This document shows positions 1 through 8,859 of a stretch of DNA of 47,645 nt, one piece after another. How positions within the stretch are numbered: the first letter of the stretch is position 1; each line of letters begins with the position of its first letter. The stretch spans positions 1 to 47,645 of the forward strand of contig JALDAN010000002.1 of assembly GCA_022729355.1 (NCBI GenBank). Reading direction: 5' to 3'. Position numbers and translations under genes: made by a program. The notes beneath the pieces are model-generated. The model was given only the letters and a program-made list of their open reading frames with translations. It made no database searches and was not told the DNA's origin. This stretch comes from Candidatus Nanohalarchaeota archaeon. Lineage in GTDB: Archaea; Nanohalarchaeota; Nanosalinia; Nanosalinales; Nanosalinaceae.

Positions 1-37
1 AAAAACTACGATACTACAACAAAAAACATACAGACAG

Positions 38-109
<72 letters not shown>

Positions 110-179
110 AATCCAATTTTTCTAAGATAGTGGTATATTGTCGAAAAAGATAAACCTCTTCGTTGCTGTTGTATTGTAT

Positions 180-434
180 ATGTCACGAAAACTGTTGAAG
201 ACAACGAGTAGGATGGGAAGGGAAGAGGCCTCTGATAAACTCCGCAACCTCGCTGAAAAAATCAGTAACGGCAGAGTCGAACTACAGTCTGGAGAAAACA
301 GTATCGAATTAAGGCCTGCTGAACAGCTGGAATTCGAGCTTGAGGTAGAGGAAGAAGAGGACGGCGATATTTCAATCGAAATCGAACTTGAATGGCCAAA
401 AGAGAGCTCAGGATCAGGACTAAAGATAAAGTAG
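180..434 (+). CDS. amphi-Trp domain-like small acidic protein
   Basis: ORF 138-434; ATG at 180 (MSRKLLKTTSRMGREEASDKLRNLAEKIS..) resembles the amphi-Trp domain family. Confidence 0.7.
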   Translation: MSRKLLKTTSRMGREEASDKLRNLAEKISNGRVELQSGENSIELRPAEQLEFELEVEEEEDGDISIEIELEWPKESSGSGLKIK

Positions 435-559
435 AGAGTACTATAATCTACTCTGATTAAAGGCCTTTCATTTCTCTTGATTTTTTTCAGGCCTTGTTCT
501 GATTACGTTAGGATACTATCTGAAAAGAAAAAGTCACAGATACTCTGATCACTTAATGA

Positions 560-796
560 TTGCCGGATATAGGATTTGATCTTGATGAGGTGGAACTGGC
601 GATTTTAAGGGAGGCCTCTGAGGATTTTCTGTCTGTAAGTGAGTTTGAGGATGTGCTTGATGTCTCTGAGTCTACTATTTATAGGAAGTTGGATGGCTTG
701 GGGGAGAGAGGTCTTTTGGTGTCGGAGGAGTGTTCCGGCAGGAATTGTTATTCTACGTCTTCTGTGGGCGGTGCTATTGTTTTTTCTAGTGATTAG
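560..796 (+). CDS. winged-helix HTH transcriptional regulator
   Basis: ILREASEDFLSVSEFEDVLDVSESTIYRKLDGLGERGLL is a clear wHTH. Confidence 0.7.
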   Translation: MPDIGFDLDEVELAILREASEDFLSVSEFEDVLDVSESTIYRKLDGLGERGLLVSEECSGRNCYSTSSVGGAIVFSSD

Positions 797-866
797 AGGT
801 CTCTGTCTTTTATTTCCACAACTTTTATGTGTCTAGATGCCGTAAAACTGTTTAGAGGTGAAATTT

Positions 867-1076
867 ATGAGTTTGAGAGCAGCACTAGGAGATCTTGTGG
901 AGAATGTTGTGGCTGGAGTTGTAATGCTTGTATTTGCGATTCTGTCGTTCTTCGTGACTGTATTCGTTATCAGCACGGGAGCACAGCTTGCAGGTTACAC
1001 TCCAAGCGGCGACTTTGCAGTACTTTCCGCGACAATCCTAGTAGCGTCTACGATTATCGCCGGCTTGATGAAGTAA
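867..1076 (+). CDS. small two-TM membrane protein
   Basis: ATG at 867; two hydrophobic segments. Confidence 0.6.
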   Translation: MSLRAALGDLVENVVAGVVMLVFAILSFFVTVFVISTGAQLAGYTPSGDFAVLSATILVASTIIAGLMK

Positions 1077-1125
1077 AAAATACTTCTCAAGTCAGGGAAA
1101 AACTTCCTATTCTCTATTTTTCTTT

Positions 1126-2115
1126 ATGGGATTTACGATAGACGATTTGGATATGAAGAATTCAGGCCTTTACGTAGCTTTGGCTTTGTCGCTTGTTGCA
1201 GGCCTGTATGTTTTAAGTGATGTTTTCTGGACTGTTTTCTTGGCTGGGACTTTTGCATATGTTTTGTATCCTTTGACGAGGCGTTTGAGGAGTAAAGGTT
1301 TTTCCGAAAGACAGTCAGCTGCTTTAACTACGTTCCTGTCTTTTTCTGTGCTTCTCCTGTTTTTCGTGCCTGTTTTCCTTGTCCTGTTTGAGAGAAGGCA
1401 GATTATAATTGATTTTATGGTTTCTTTGCCGGAGGAGTTCACTTTCCAGATATTTGATTTTTCATTAAGTTATTCAACTGAACAGTTGGAGGCTATGGCT
1501 GTTGAATGGATTACTGCAGCAGCTGTGACTGTGGCTGAGGCTGTTCCAGGGCTTCTTCTACGTGTGATGTTGTTTGTCTTCATCTTGTATGCTATAATGC
1601 GTTATCCTGACAGGATAAAGGATAGTGTGGTAGGGATAACGCCGAATGTCTTCAATGATGTGCTTTACAGTTATCATGAGAGAGTGGAGAAGACATTGGT
1701 CGGGATCTTTGCTGTACAGGCTCTTACAGCTGTACTTACTTTTGTAATCGCTTTGCCTGTTTTCTACTTCCTTGGCTATCAGCCGTTTGTCTTCCTGTCT
1801 TTACTGTCTGCTTTACTCCAATTTATTCCTGTGATCGGGCCTTCTCTTGTTATACTGGCTCTTGTTGCCTTGGAGCTTTCTGTAGGCCTTATCGGTAAGG
1901 CTGTATTGATTCTTGTTCTTGGAATAGTTATTATCGGATTTCTGCCTGATGCGTATCTCAGGCCTAAGATGGCTGGCAAGACTACAGGTCTTCCTGCAAG
2001 TCTTTACTTTCTTGGATTTGTTGGAGGGGGCTTGACGCTTGGAGCTATCGGTGTATTGGCAGGGCCTCTTGTTATAGCGTTTATACTTGAGACTGTCGAG
2101 TTGTTGAAAAAGTAA
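1126..2115 (+). CDS. AI-2E family transporter (PF01594-like) membrane protein
   Basis: Multi-TM 329 aa; LQFIPVIGPSLVILALVAL..YLRPKMAGKTTGLPASLYFLGFVGG motif. Confidence 0.9.
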   Translation: MGFTIDDLDMKNSGLYVALALSLVAGLYVLSDVFWTVFLAGTFAYVLYPLTRRLRSKGFSERQSAALTTFLSFSVLLLFFVPVFLVLFERRQIIIDFMVSLPEEFTFQIFDFSLSYSTEQLEAMAVEWITAAAVTVAEAVPGLLLRVMLFVFILYAIMRYPDRIKDSVVGITPNVFNDVLYSYHERVEKTLVGIFAVQALTAVLTFVIALPVFYFLGYQPFVFLSLLSALLQFIPVIGPSLVILALVALELSVGLIGKAVLILVLGIVIIGFLPDAYLRPKMAGKTTGLPASLYFLGFVGGGLTLGAIGVLAGPLVIAFILETVELLKK

Positions 2116-2144
2116 AAAATATGGAGGGGATGATAAAGGCTTGT

Positions 2145-2426
2145 TTAGAAGGATTTGAGGCTTCCAAGGTTGTCTCTCTGGTTCTCGTTGCCTTCTGTCC
2201 GCAGCCATTTGTCGTTGTGGATCTTCAGTTTATCTCCTTCTGTCCAGCGTCCGTCTCTCAGGTATGCTGTCTTGATGTCTTTCCCTTTCTTCAACTGTTT
2301 GACTACTTTTTTCCGCTTCAGTACTTTGCTTGGACGTGATTCAAGATCTTCACTGACTTTTACTTTGACTATCTGGCCGTCATCATTTCTTCTGACTTTC
2401 TTCACATAGTATTTTGGAGTTGTCAT
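2145..2426 (-). CDS. DUF3892-like protein
   Basis: ITkVrk/IVKVKV pattern, small basic protein. Confidence 0.5.
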   Translation of the reverse strand: MTTPKYYVKKVRRNDDGQIVKVKVSEDLESRPSKVLKRKKVVKQLKKGKDIKTAYLRDGRWTEGDKLKIHNDKWLRTEGNENQRDNLGSLKSF

Positions 2427-2539
2427 AGTAAGTTATGCTGTAGAAAGAAACTGTTATATCTTTAACTGCTTTAGAAAGTATTTATTCTTTTCAGAAAAGA
2501 TTTAATAATTTTAACAGGTCTGTTAACTGTTTAAAACAG

Positions 2540-3088
2540 TTATTCTTGTTTTTTATGTATTATTTCATCTTCGATTTCCTGTACCACATGTAGATCTGTC
2601 TTTCTGTATCTTTTAACGGCTTTAAGCATCACTACGTATGATATAGAGGCCACTATAGAAGCTATCACAAGGCTTCCAAGGTATAGATAAGTTACTACGG
2701 TCAAAGGATCTACTGTTCCGACTATACTTCCTTCGATTATAAGGCTTCCGACGTTTATCGATGCGAGATAGAAGACAGGCTTGATGAATGGATTCATCAC
2801 TACGACACTTGCCATCAATGCAAGACTGCTGATGGAGTCGAATAACTTGATCAATACAAGGAAAAGAAGTAGTCCAAGACCCAGTGTAGGAAGCGTGGCT
2901 ATGAATATTCCGATCGAGAAACTTAATGCGATCTGATGAGGAGTATGCTTCTCGTTGAAAGCTTTCTCTATCTCATCACTTACTGTACGCCTATAATCCT
3001 TGAATCGTTTCCTCACATCAACATTAACGGGGAGGAAGATAGAAAAATGTTTGTATACCGGTACATGTTTTTCAATCTTCAGATACAT
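2540..3088 (-). CDS. DUF2062 domain membrane protein (true start probably about 70 nt inside the ORF)
   Basis: FNEKHTPHQIALSFSIGIFIATLPTLGLGLLLFLVLIKL typical of DUF2062. Confidence 0.8.
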   Translation of the reverse strand: MYLKIEKHVPVYKHFSIFLPVNVDVRKRFKDYRRTVSDEIEKAFNEKHTPHQIALSFSIGIFIATLPTLGLGLLLFLVLIKLFDSISSLALMASVVVMNPFIKPVFYLASINVGSLIIEGSIVGTVDPLTVVTYLYLGSLVIASIVASISYVVMLKAVKRYRKTDLHVVQEIEDEIIHKKQE

Positions 3089-3097
3089 CAGTTAATT

Positions 3098-3808
3098 ATG
3101 GAAGAAGATGAGGGATTCAAGGTGGATATGCACGTTCACTCAGAAGGCTCATTCGATGGAAAAGAACCTGTTGAACTTATACTTGAGCAGGCCTCTGATA
3201 TAGGCCTGGATGCCATTGTTGTGACTGATCACGATGAGATAGATGAATCACTCGAAGCTGCGGAAAAGGCCTCAGAGTACGGTTTAATCGGGATTCCTGG
3301 CGTAGAGGTTTCAACTATGCACGGTCACTTACTGGCTATCGGTGTTGAGGAGAGGCCTGAAGAAGGAATGCCTTATGAAGATACTATTGAGAAGATCAGG
3401 GAGCTTGGAGGAGCAGCTGTCGTCCCTCATCCCTTCCAGAGAAGCCGTCACGGCGTCCGCAAGAAAAATGTGGGAGAGCCTGACGCCATAGAAGTTTATA
3501 ACTCCTGGCTGCTCACAGGATACAGGAATAGAAGAACAAAGAAGTTTGCAAGGCGTAGAGATATTCCGGGTGTAGCAGCAAGCGATGCTCACTCACTGGC
3601 GACTATAGGAAGAGCCTATACAGATATCAAGATCGAAGGCGCAGATTCTGTTGAAGATGTCTCGGCCGATGACGTAGTGGAGAAACTGAGGGAAAGCGAT
3701 CATGATATACACGGCAGAAGAGTTCCTATGTACAAAAGCATCGGTCACTTCGTCAAAGCAGGAGTAAGAAAGACTAAATACAGTGTAAAAAGAATTTTAA
3801 GAAGATAG
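3098..3808 (+). CDS. PHP domain metal-dependent phosphoesterase
   Basis: DMHVHSEGSFDGKEPVELILEQASDIGLDAIVVTDHDEI; ATG at 3098. Confidence 0.9.
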   Translation: MEEDEGFKVDMHVHSEGSFDGKEPVELILEQASDIGLDAIVVTDHDEIDESLEAAEKASEYGLIGIPGVEVSTMHGHLLAIGVEERPEEGMPYEDTIEKIRELGGAAVVPHPFQRSRHGVRKKNVGEPDAIEVYNSWLLTGYRNRRTKKFARRRDIPGVAASDAHSLATIGRAYTDIKIEGADSVEDVSADDVVEKLRESDHDIHGRRVPMYKSIGHFVKAGVRKTKYSVKRILRR

Positions 3809-3820
3809 AGCATAGGGCCT

Positions 3821-4792
3821 CTAAAGAGGCCGGTCGGTTTTAATACTGTATCTTTGCTTCAGCGGCACTTCATTTTTGAATCTCTCGAATTTTGCGTTTG
3901 CTTCACTGCTCAGTTCAGATAATCTTTTTCCTGTTCCTTTGACAGGAGGATCAACTATCCGATGTTTCCTCATGGCCTCGTATCTATCGTGTTCAGCACC
4001 TTTCTCTACTGAGATGTTCTCATTAATAGCTTCAAGGCCTTTTTCCAGTCCTTCATCCTGTCTTAGTTTTTTCAAGACCTGTTCATCGTTCTTGAAAAGA
4101 TCTTCTTCCTTTATCACTCCTTTTTCCATTCCTTTCTCAAGTAGCTCTACCATCAACATTGATGCAGCTTCGTGCTGTTCATTGAAGAAGACTTCCTTAT
4201 TCAAAATCATGAATAAATCCATAATTCTATGAGCTGTCTCTTCGTCATTAGCCACTATAACCTCATCTTCTACATCTAGGCCTTCCAGTACTTCATCCAC
4301 ATCATTTCTGTCGATAGCTCCATATTTGAAAAGATCTCTCAGAGTATAATCAAGACGGTCAGCACAGATATCAGGCCTGTCTCTCTCAAGGACGGAGAAG
4401 TTCTCCTCATCGAATATGTATTCCGGATCGTAGCCATATTCCTCCACTAGTTCGTCAAGGCTATAGTTTTCGATGAATTTTTCATGATGATCTTCATGAT
4501 ATGTTTGATCCTGTCTGCGATAAATCTGATCAGCTAGATGGCTGAAAGCAGTATGGCTTATATCATGCACAATAGCTGCCACAACTTCCTCTTCACTGCA
4601 GCCAAACTTCTTGCAAAGAATTGCAACTCCCAGACTGTGCTCAAATCTACTAGTATCCATATCAGGATTCACTAGAAAGTCTGCACCGTTCTGATGCACC
4701 TTCTTGAGGCGTTGCATCCCGTTGTTCTGTATTACTTTTTCCTCCAGTCCCGTGAATTCGACTTCTCCGTAAATAGGGTCATTGTATTTCAT
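3821..4792 (-). CDS. HD superfamily phosphohydrolase (COG1078/dNTPase-like)
   Basis: RFEHSLGVAILCKKFG..AAIVHDISHTAFSHLAD..DICADRLDYTLRDLF. Confidence 0.85.
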   Translation of the reverse strand: MKYNDPIYGEVEFTGLEEKVIQNNGMQRLKKVHQNGADFLVNPDMDTSRFEHSLGVAILCKKFGCSEEEVVAAIVHDISHTAFSHLADQIYRRQDQTYHEDHHEKFIENYSLDELVEEYGYDPEYIFDEENFSVLERDRPDICADRLDYTLRDLFKYGAIDRNDVDEVLEGLDVEDEVIVANDEETAHRIMDLFMILNKEVFFNEQHEAASMLMVELLEKGMEKGVIKEEDLFKNDEQVLKKLRQDEGLEKGLEAINENISVEKGAEHDRYEAMRKHRIVDPPVKGTGKRLSELSSEANAKFERFKNEVPLKQRYSIKTDRPL

Positions 4793-5370
4793 TGTTCTAG
4801 TACCTCGTATGCAAAGTCTCTGACCTGTGAATAGGCCTCTTCTAATCCTTTTTCATCGTTTTCTATCACTACATGCTCGATTCCGTGTTCACTGTATATC
4901 TGGAAGTGATTATCCCTTACTCTATCGTAGAAGTCCAGTATCTCATCGTCCCCTTCCTCGAAATGCGGACTCCTATTCCAGATGTTCTCTAAAGGCATAT
5001 TGAAGAAGACTGCATAAATATCTGTATCCGTCTCCTCACTGACGACCTGAATGTATTCATTTTGATCTCTTACAAGGCCTTCTCTGGCAGTCTCCATGCT
5101 ATGAGCAAGGTTTCCGAAGTGCCATGTCTCAACTACGGCGTGATCCAGATCTCCATCCAGGATATCTCTGTCACGTGAGGCTTCTTCTTCGTGTATGGCT
5201 GACTGGAAGGCATGATCGCCTTCTTCTCCCCAGTCAGCTCCTTCTTCATCGATCAGTTTCTGAGCTACTTCTGGGAAATAGTTGAGGCCTTCTCTTTCCT
5301 CCAGCATTTCTCCTAGACTGGATTTACCTGCTGTATGCACTCCATTCAAGGCCAGTATACTGTCAGCCAT
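4789..5370 (-). CDS. P-loop ATPase/kinase (AAA_28-like)
   Basis: Walker A-like NGVHTAGKSSLGEML; overlaps neighbours by 1-4 nt. Confidence 0.7.
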   Translation of the reverse strand: MADSILALNGVHTAGKSSLGEMLEEREGLNYFPEVAQKLIDEEGADWGEEGDHAFQSAIHEEEASRDRDILDGDLDHAVVETWHFGNLAHSMETAREGLVRDQNEYIQVVSEETDTDIYAVFFNMPLENIWNRSPHFEEGDDEILDFYDRVRDNHFQIYSEHGIEHVVIENDEKGLEEAYSQVRDFAYEVLEQ

Positions 5371-7130
5371 TAATCCTCATCCTTGAGATCCATAGGCTGC
5401 TCCTGATTTGAGCCGTTCCTGTAAACAGTCATTCCGTTCAGACCGGCATTGTAGGCCTTCAGGTATACATCTTTGACAGCTTCTGGATCAACGTCTTTAG
5501 GCAGATTAATCGTTTTGGAAACACTTTCATCAACGAAGGCCTGGGCCTCCACTAGGACGTTAAAGTGCTCTCTGTGCCCTATCTCTATGGCTGTGCGGAA
5601 GATATCCTTGACTTTCTGCGGCAGATCAAGTTCCTGGCAGCTACCGTTCTCTTCAACCTGTTGTATAACTTCTTCGCTGTTTACTCCTTCCAGGCTTTCC
5701 AAGGCTTTCCTGAATTCTTGGTTTACATCTCCGTAACGATCTACCAGACTGAATATCGGCTCGATTTGCTGGCTTGTATCGAAAGTCATGGCTGATCGAC
5801 CCGTCGGAGGTAGTATAACTGTTGTACTATTCCTTAAACCGGTTTTTTCGATCAACTTGTCAAGACTTCTCCAGTCGGCTTCAGTCACTTTCCGGCTTTC
5901 CTCATCTCCGAACTTTTCCGTCAGGAAGTTGCGGCCATTCTCACTGTACTTCGAACTGTCCCAGCCAGCGAAGTTACCACGTTCCTTAGCCAGTTCCACG
6001 GAGTACTTCTTGCTGTGGTAATTAATGAAAGACAGAGTATCTTTCAGCAACTGATTGCCTTCCTCACTATCGTATTCCAGTCCATGTCTCGCAAGTAATT
6101 TACTGTAGCCGCAGTAACCGATACCTATCTTTCTGCTTTTACGCATTGCCTCTACAGAAGCCTCATGACTGTAATGATCAATACTGTGCTCAAGTACGTC
6201 GTCAAGAAATCGTGTGATAAGTCTCGAGGCCTCTTCAAGTTCCTCCCATTTAATATTCTCCCCATCACTGAATGCAGCAATATTGATGGAGGCAAACTGG
6301 CATGTCTCTCCTTCTGCAAGACCTACCTCTCCACATGGAGCAACTGAAACATAATTCAGCTCTTCATTGAAAGGCCTCCTCCTGTTCATATTATCAAGGA
6401 ATATAAGGCCTGGATCAGCGCAGTCCCATGCACATGTCACTATAAGATCCATCAGTTCACCGGAGTCAATTTCATCTCCGTTTCTCAGTTCAAAGCTTTC
6501 TCCATTTCTGTAGGCCTCCATGAATTCATCAGACATATTCACTGAGAGATTGAATTTCCAGTCGATCTGCGGATTCTCATGTTTGATCTTCACAAATTCC
6601 TTGATAGCAGGATTGTCAACTTTCATTATTCCCATATTGCCTACAGGCCTGTGCTGCTCATCTCTTTCAAGGCCTGTTCTGGCTATCTCCTGAAGATCCA
6701 GCAGTACTTCAATAGGATTCTGAGCTTTATCCAGAGCGAATCCGGTTCCCATCCCCTCCTCGTGATACGTATCTACTTTATCCTTAATTTCGCTGAAGTC
6801 GTTGTTGAGGTCGACTGGAGGTACTGAGCAGGCGCTTAGAGGCCTTTCATTGAATCTTCCGGCGTTCGTCATTATTGGAGTGCTTGGCACTATTTTTCTT
6901 TCCAGGAATAGTTCTAGCATCTTCTGTGAGAAGTCTATTGCATCTTCTGTGTCTGCTCCAAATTCTTTCTCTATTTCAGGTAGTATGCCTGCTACTCTTT
7001 CCAGCATCTCTGTAGGTGTTTCTTCTTCGGCGAGTATGTCGCCGTCTCTCATGATTTTTTCTGCCTTTTTCGAAGGGGTGAACTCTGTTTGTGCTTTGAT
7101 CTTTGCTCTTTGTTTGGTCTGTTGTGTCAT
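5370..7130 (-). CDS. ribonucleotide reductase large subunit, class II (adenosylcobalamin)-like
   Basis: GMGTGFALDKAQNPIEVLLDL..APCGEVGLAEGETCQFASINIAAF..PPTGRSAMTFDTSQQIEPIFS..NGMTVYRNGS. Confidence 0.88.
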   Translation of the reverse strand: MTQQTKQRAKIKAQTEFTPSKKAEKIMRDGDILAEEETPTEMLERVAGILPEIEKEFGADTEDAIDFSQKMLELFLERKIVPSTPIMTNAGRFNERPLSACSVPPVDLNNDFSEIKDKVDTYHEEGMGTGFALDKAQNPIEVLLDLQEIARTGLERDEQHRPVGNMGIMKVDNPAIKEFVKIKHENPQIDWKFNLSVNMSDEFMEAYRNGESFELRNGDEIDSGELMDLIVTCAWDCADPGLIFLDNMNRRRPFNEELNYVSVAPCGEVGLAEGETCQFASINIAAFSDGENIKWEELEEASRLITRFLDDVLEHSIDHYSHEASVEAMRKSRKIGIGYCGYSKLLARHGLEYDSEEGNQLLKDTLSFINYHSKKYSVELAKERGNFAGWDSSKYSENGRNFLTEKFGDEESRKVTEADWRSLDKLIEKTGLRNSTTVILPPTGRSAMTFDTSQQIEPIFSLVDRYGDVNQEFRKALESLEGVNSEEVIQQVEENGSCQELDLPQKVKDIFRTAIEIGHREHFNVLVEAQAFVDESVSKTINLPKDVDPEAVKDVYLKAYNAGLNGMTVYRNGSNQEQPMDLKDED

Positions 7131-7154
7131 GTGTGTAGGCCTCTTTTTTTGTTG

Positions 7155-7502
7155 TTAGAATCGTGTCGAGGTTATCCTTTCTGTGTTCCCGCAGTCTGCG
7201 CATTCGTACATTATCAGGTTGTCTTCATCTCCACGTCCTGCAGGGAATTCGTGTTCTATCGCCTGAGTATGGTCGCATTCTCTGAATTCGTAATTTTTTA
7301 AAGCGTCTTCATCGTATCGTTCCAGTATTTCTGTTATTCCTTCGTCTTCCTGTGCTGTCTCTAGTCTCCATTCACTTCCAAGCTCTACATCGGCGTATTC
7401 ATCGCAGTCTTCACAGTAACCTATGGAGACTTCTCTTCCGTCTTCAGTTTCTAGAGTATCTCTTTCTAGAAGTGAGCCACAGTCTTCATGGAAAAGACTC
7501 AT
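7155..7502 (-). CDS. TFS/TFIIS-like zinc-ribbon protein
   Basis: FHEDCGSLL..GYCEDCDEYADV..ECDHTQAIEHEFPAGRGDEDNLIMYECADCGNTERI; resembles archaeal TFS with variant Zn ligands; ATGA overlap with tmk. Confidence 0.65.
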   Translation of the reverse strand: MSLFHEDCGSLLERDTLETEDGREVSIGYCEDCDEYADVELGSEWRLETAQEDEGITEILERYDEDALKNYEFRECDHTQAIEHEFPAGRGDEDNLIMYECADCGNTERITSTRF

Positions 7503-8077
7503 TTCAAACCGGCCTCCTCTAGTGTACGGTCAACTACATTTTGTACTCCTTCAACTGCCTCTATCTTGGTCATGTCATAATCTTCTACTGCTCTCTCGTA
7601 TGCTTGTTCGACACCGGAGTAGCCGATTTGATCTGCGTCTCTACCTTCGTCTTTTGATGTTCGACCTGATTTACGCTCTAGACGTGTTTCTGTATTTGTC
7701 CAGAGGTAGAACATGTGATCTGGTTCAAGGAAGTCGAATTCACGGGCCAGCTCTCTCCATCTTCCGCTTTCATCTTCGTCAGCTTCATTATAGACTACTG
7801 TGGTAGGATAGTATCTGTCTAGAACCACATCTTCTCCCTGATTGATGCGCTCTTCAATTTGATCGCCAAGCGCAGAGTTAGACGCCATATACATCAGGAA
7901 CTGCGTCTGTTTGCTGTGTGGTTCGCTATCCACATATTCACGTATTTCCTGTATCCCTGGGCCCGGACTCTCCATATATATTCCATCTATTTCATCCGCA
8001 AAGGCCTCAGCTACTGTAGATTTGCCGACTCCGTCCAGTCCTTCAAATACGAAAAAATTTCCTGACTCTCCACTCAT
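7499..8077 (-). CDS. tmk: thymidylate kinase
   Basis: FFVFEGLDGVGKSTVAEAFADEI..VVLDRYYPTTVVYN. Confidence 0.9.
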   Translation of the reverse strand: MSGESGNFFVFEGLDGVGKSTVAEAFADEIDGIYMESPGPGIQEIREYVDSEPHSKQTQFLMYMASNSALGDQIEERINQGEDVVLDRYYPTTVVYNEADEDESGRWRELAREFDFLEPDHMFYLWTNTETRLERKSGRTSKDEGRDADQIGYSGVEQAYERAVEDYDMTKIEAVEGVQNVVDRTLEEAGLK

Positions 8078-8080
8078 ATC

Positions 8081-8095
8081 AAGTCAACTTGACTT
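8081..8095. promoter_or_regulatory. Putative operator A: AAGTCAA-C-TTGACTT perfect inverted repeat between the tmk TATA element and start codon
   Basis: Palindrome read directly; 3 nt upstream of the tmk start. Confidence 0.65.
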
Positions 8096-8097
8096 GA

Positions 8098-8107
8098 CTT
8101 TTATATA
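8098..8107 (-). promoter_or_regulatory. tmk operon TATA box (leaderless-type spacing)
   Basis: AGATATATAAAAG on the minus strand about 25 nt upstream of the ATG. Confidence 0.6.
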
Positions 8108-8112
8108 TCTTT

Positions 8113-8129
8113 GTCAAGTGGAATTGACT
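8113..8129. promoter_or_regulatory. Putative operator B: GTCAAGTGGAATTGACT (minus strand AGTCAATTCCACTTGAC)
   Basis: Shares a 16-nt exact match with operator C at 10136-10151. Confidence 0.7.
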
Positions 8130-8157
8130 GACATCAGTTTCTTCTGAGAGAAAAATT

Positions 8158-8847
8158 CTATTCGAACTCAAGATTTGCGAGTTCAAAGCTGTGATCTTCG
8201 TTCTCTTTTATTGTCCATTCTCCGAAGAATCTCTCATCTTCGTTTCTGGACTTTCTGATTAATTGATTGAGGCCTGGTATCAAATGCATTTCTTCGAGGC
8301 CTTCTACTTCATAGAAGTCATCTCCTCTTTCTATATCATCGTCTTCAATAACTGTGAAAAATGAGATATAGTGTTGTTTAAATCCTCCAAATAGGTGAAC
8401 GTTGTTCCTCATAACACCTCTTATGTCTGCTTCAGAGGACTCTTTATCAAACTCCTTTCTGAAGGCCTCTTCAGCAGATCTCTGTATCGACTCATCCTTC
8501 TCCGTTCTCAGTACAAGGCCTCTGAAGGAGCCTGGAAAAGGATCGAGAGGATCATCTCGTCTCTTAAGGTATACAGAATCTCCTGAAAATATTAGTACAT
8601 GATTGATTATCAGAGGCTGCCGTATCTGATTCTGCTCGATGTAAGCAAGATACTCTTTTCCCTCGGCTGTTGTAGAGTATTTCTTATCCTTCTTCTCGAT
8701 CAAATTTTCCTCTTGAAGCTTGTTGAGGTGGAAAGATATCTTGTTGCTACTTTTGTTCCCCTGTAGTTCAGAGAATCTCTTCCTGTTTCTGTAGCCCAGT
8801 TTCTCCATTATAGATTTCTGTATCTCATGTAATTCAATATTCTTCAT
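8158..8847 (-). CDS. N-terminal winged-helix, C-terminal Nudix-fold putative transcriptional regulator
   Basis: wHTH (FSELQGNKSSNKISFHLNKLQEENLIEKKDKKYSTTAEGKEYL) then Nudix-like GLVLRTEKDESIQRSAEEAFRKEFDKESS; 12 nt after the GCS2 gene. Confidence 0.75.
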   Translation of the reverse strand: MKNIELHEIQKSIMEKLGYRNRKRFSELQGNKSSNKISFHLNKLQEENLIEKKDKKYSTTAEGKEYLAYIEQNQIRQPLIINHVLIFSGDSVYLKRRDDPLDPFPGSFRGLVLRTEKDESIQRSAEEAFRKEFDKESSEADIRGVMRNNVHLFGGFKQHYISFFTVIEDDDIERGDDFYEVEGLEEMHLIPGLNQLIRKSRNEDERFFGEWTIKENEDHSFELANLEFE

Positions 8848-8859
8848 TTTTCAAAGGCC

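Noticed and set aside
1813-2208. Minus-strand 131-aa ORF
   Set aside because: Antisense to the AI-2E transporter; basic low-complexity translation.
3051-3064. TACCGGTA palindrome in the DUF2062/PHP divergent region
   Set aside because: Only an 8-bp palindrome with no second copy noted; compatible with chance.
2936-3097. N-terminal extension of the PHP ORF
   Set aside because: Overlaps the DUF2062 coding region; PHP homology begins just after ATG 3098.
6802-7158. Plus-strand 118-aa ORF over the RNR N-terminus
   Set aside because: Antisense shadow ORF of RNR with no recognisable domain.
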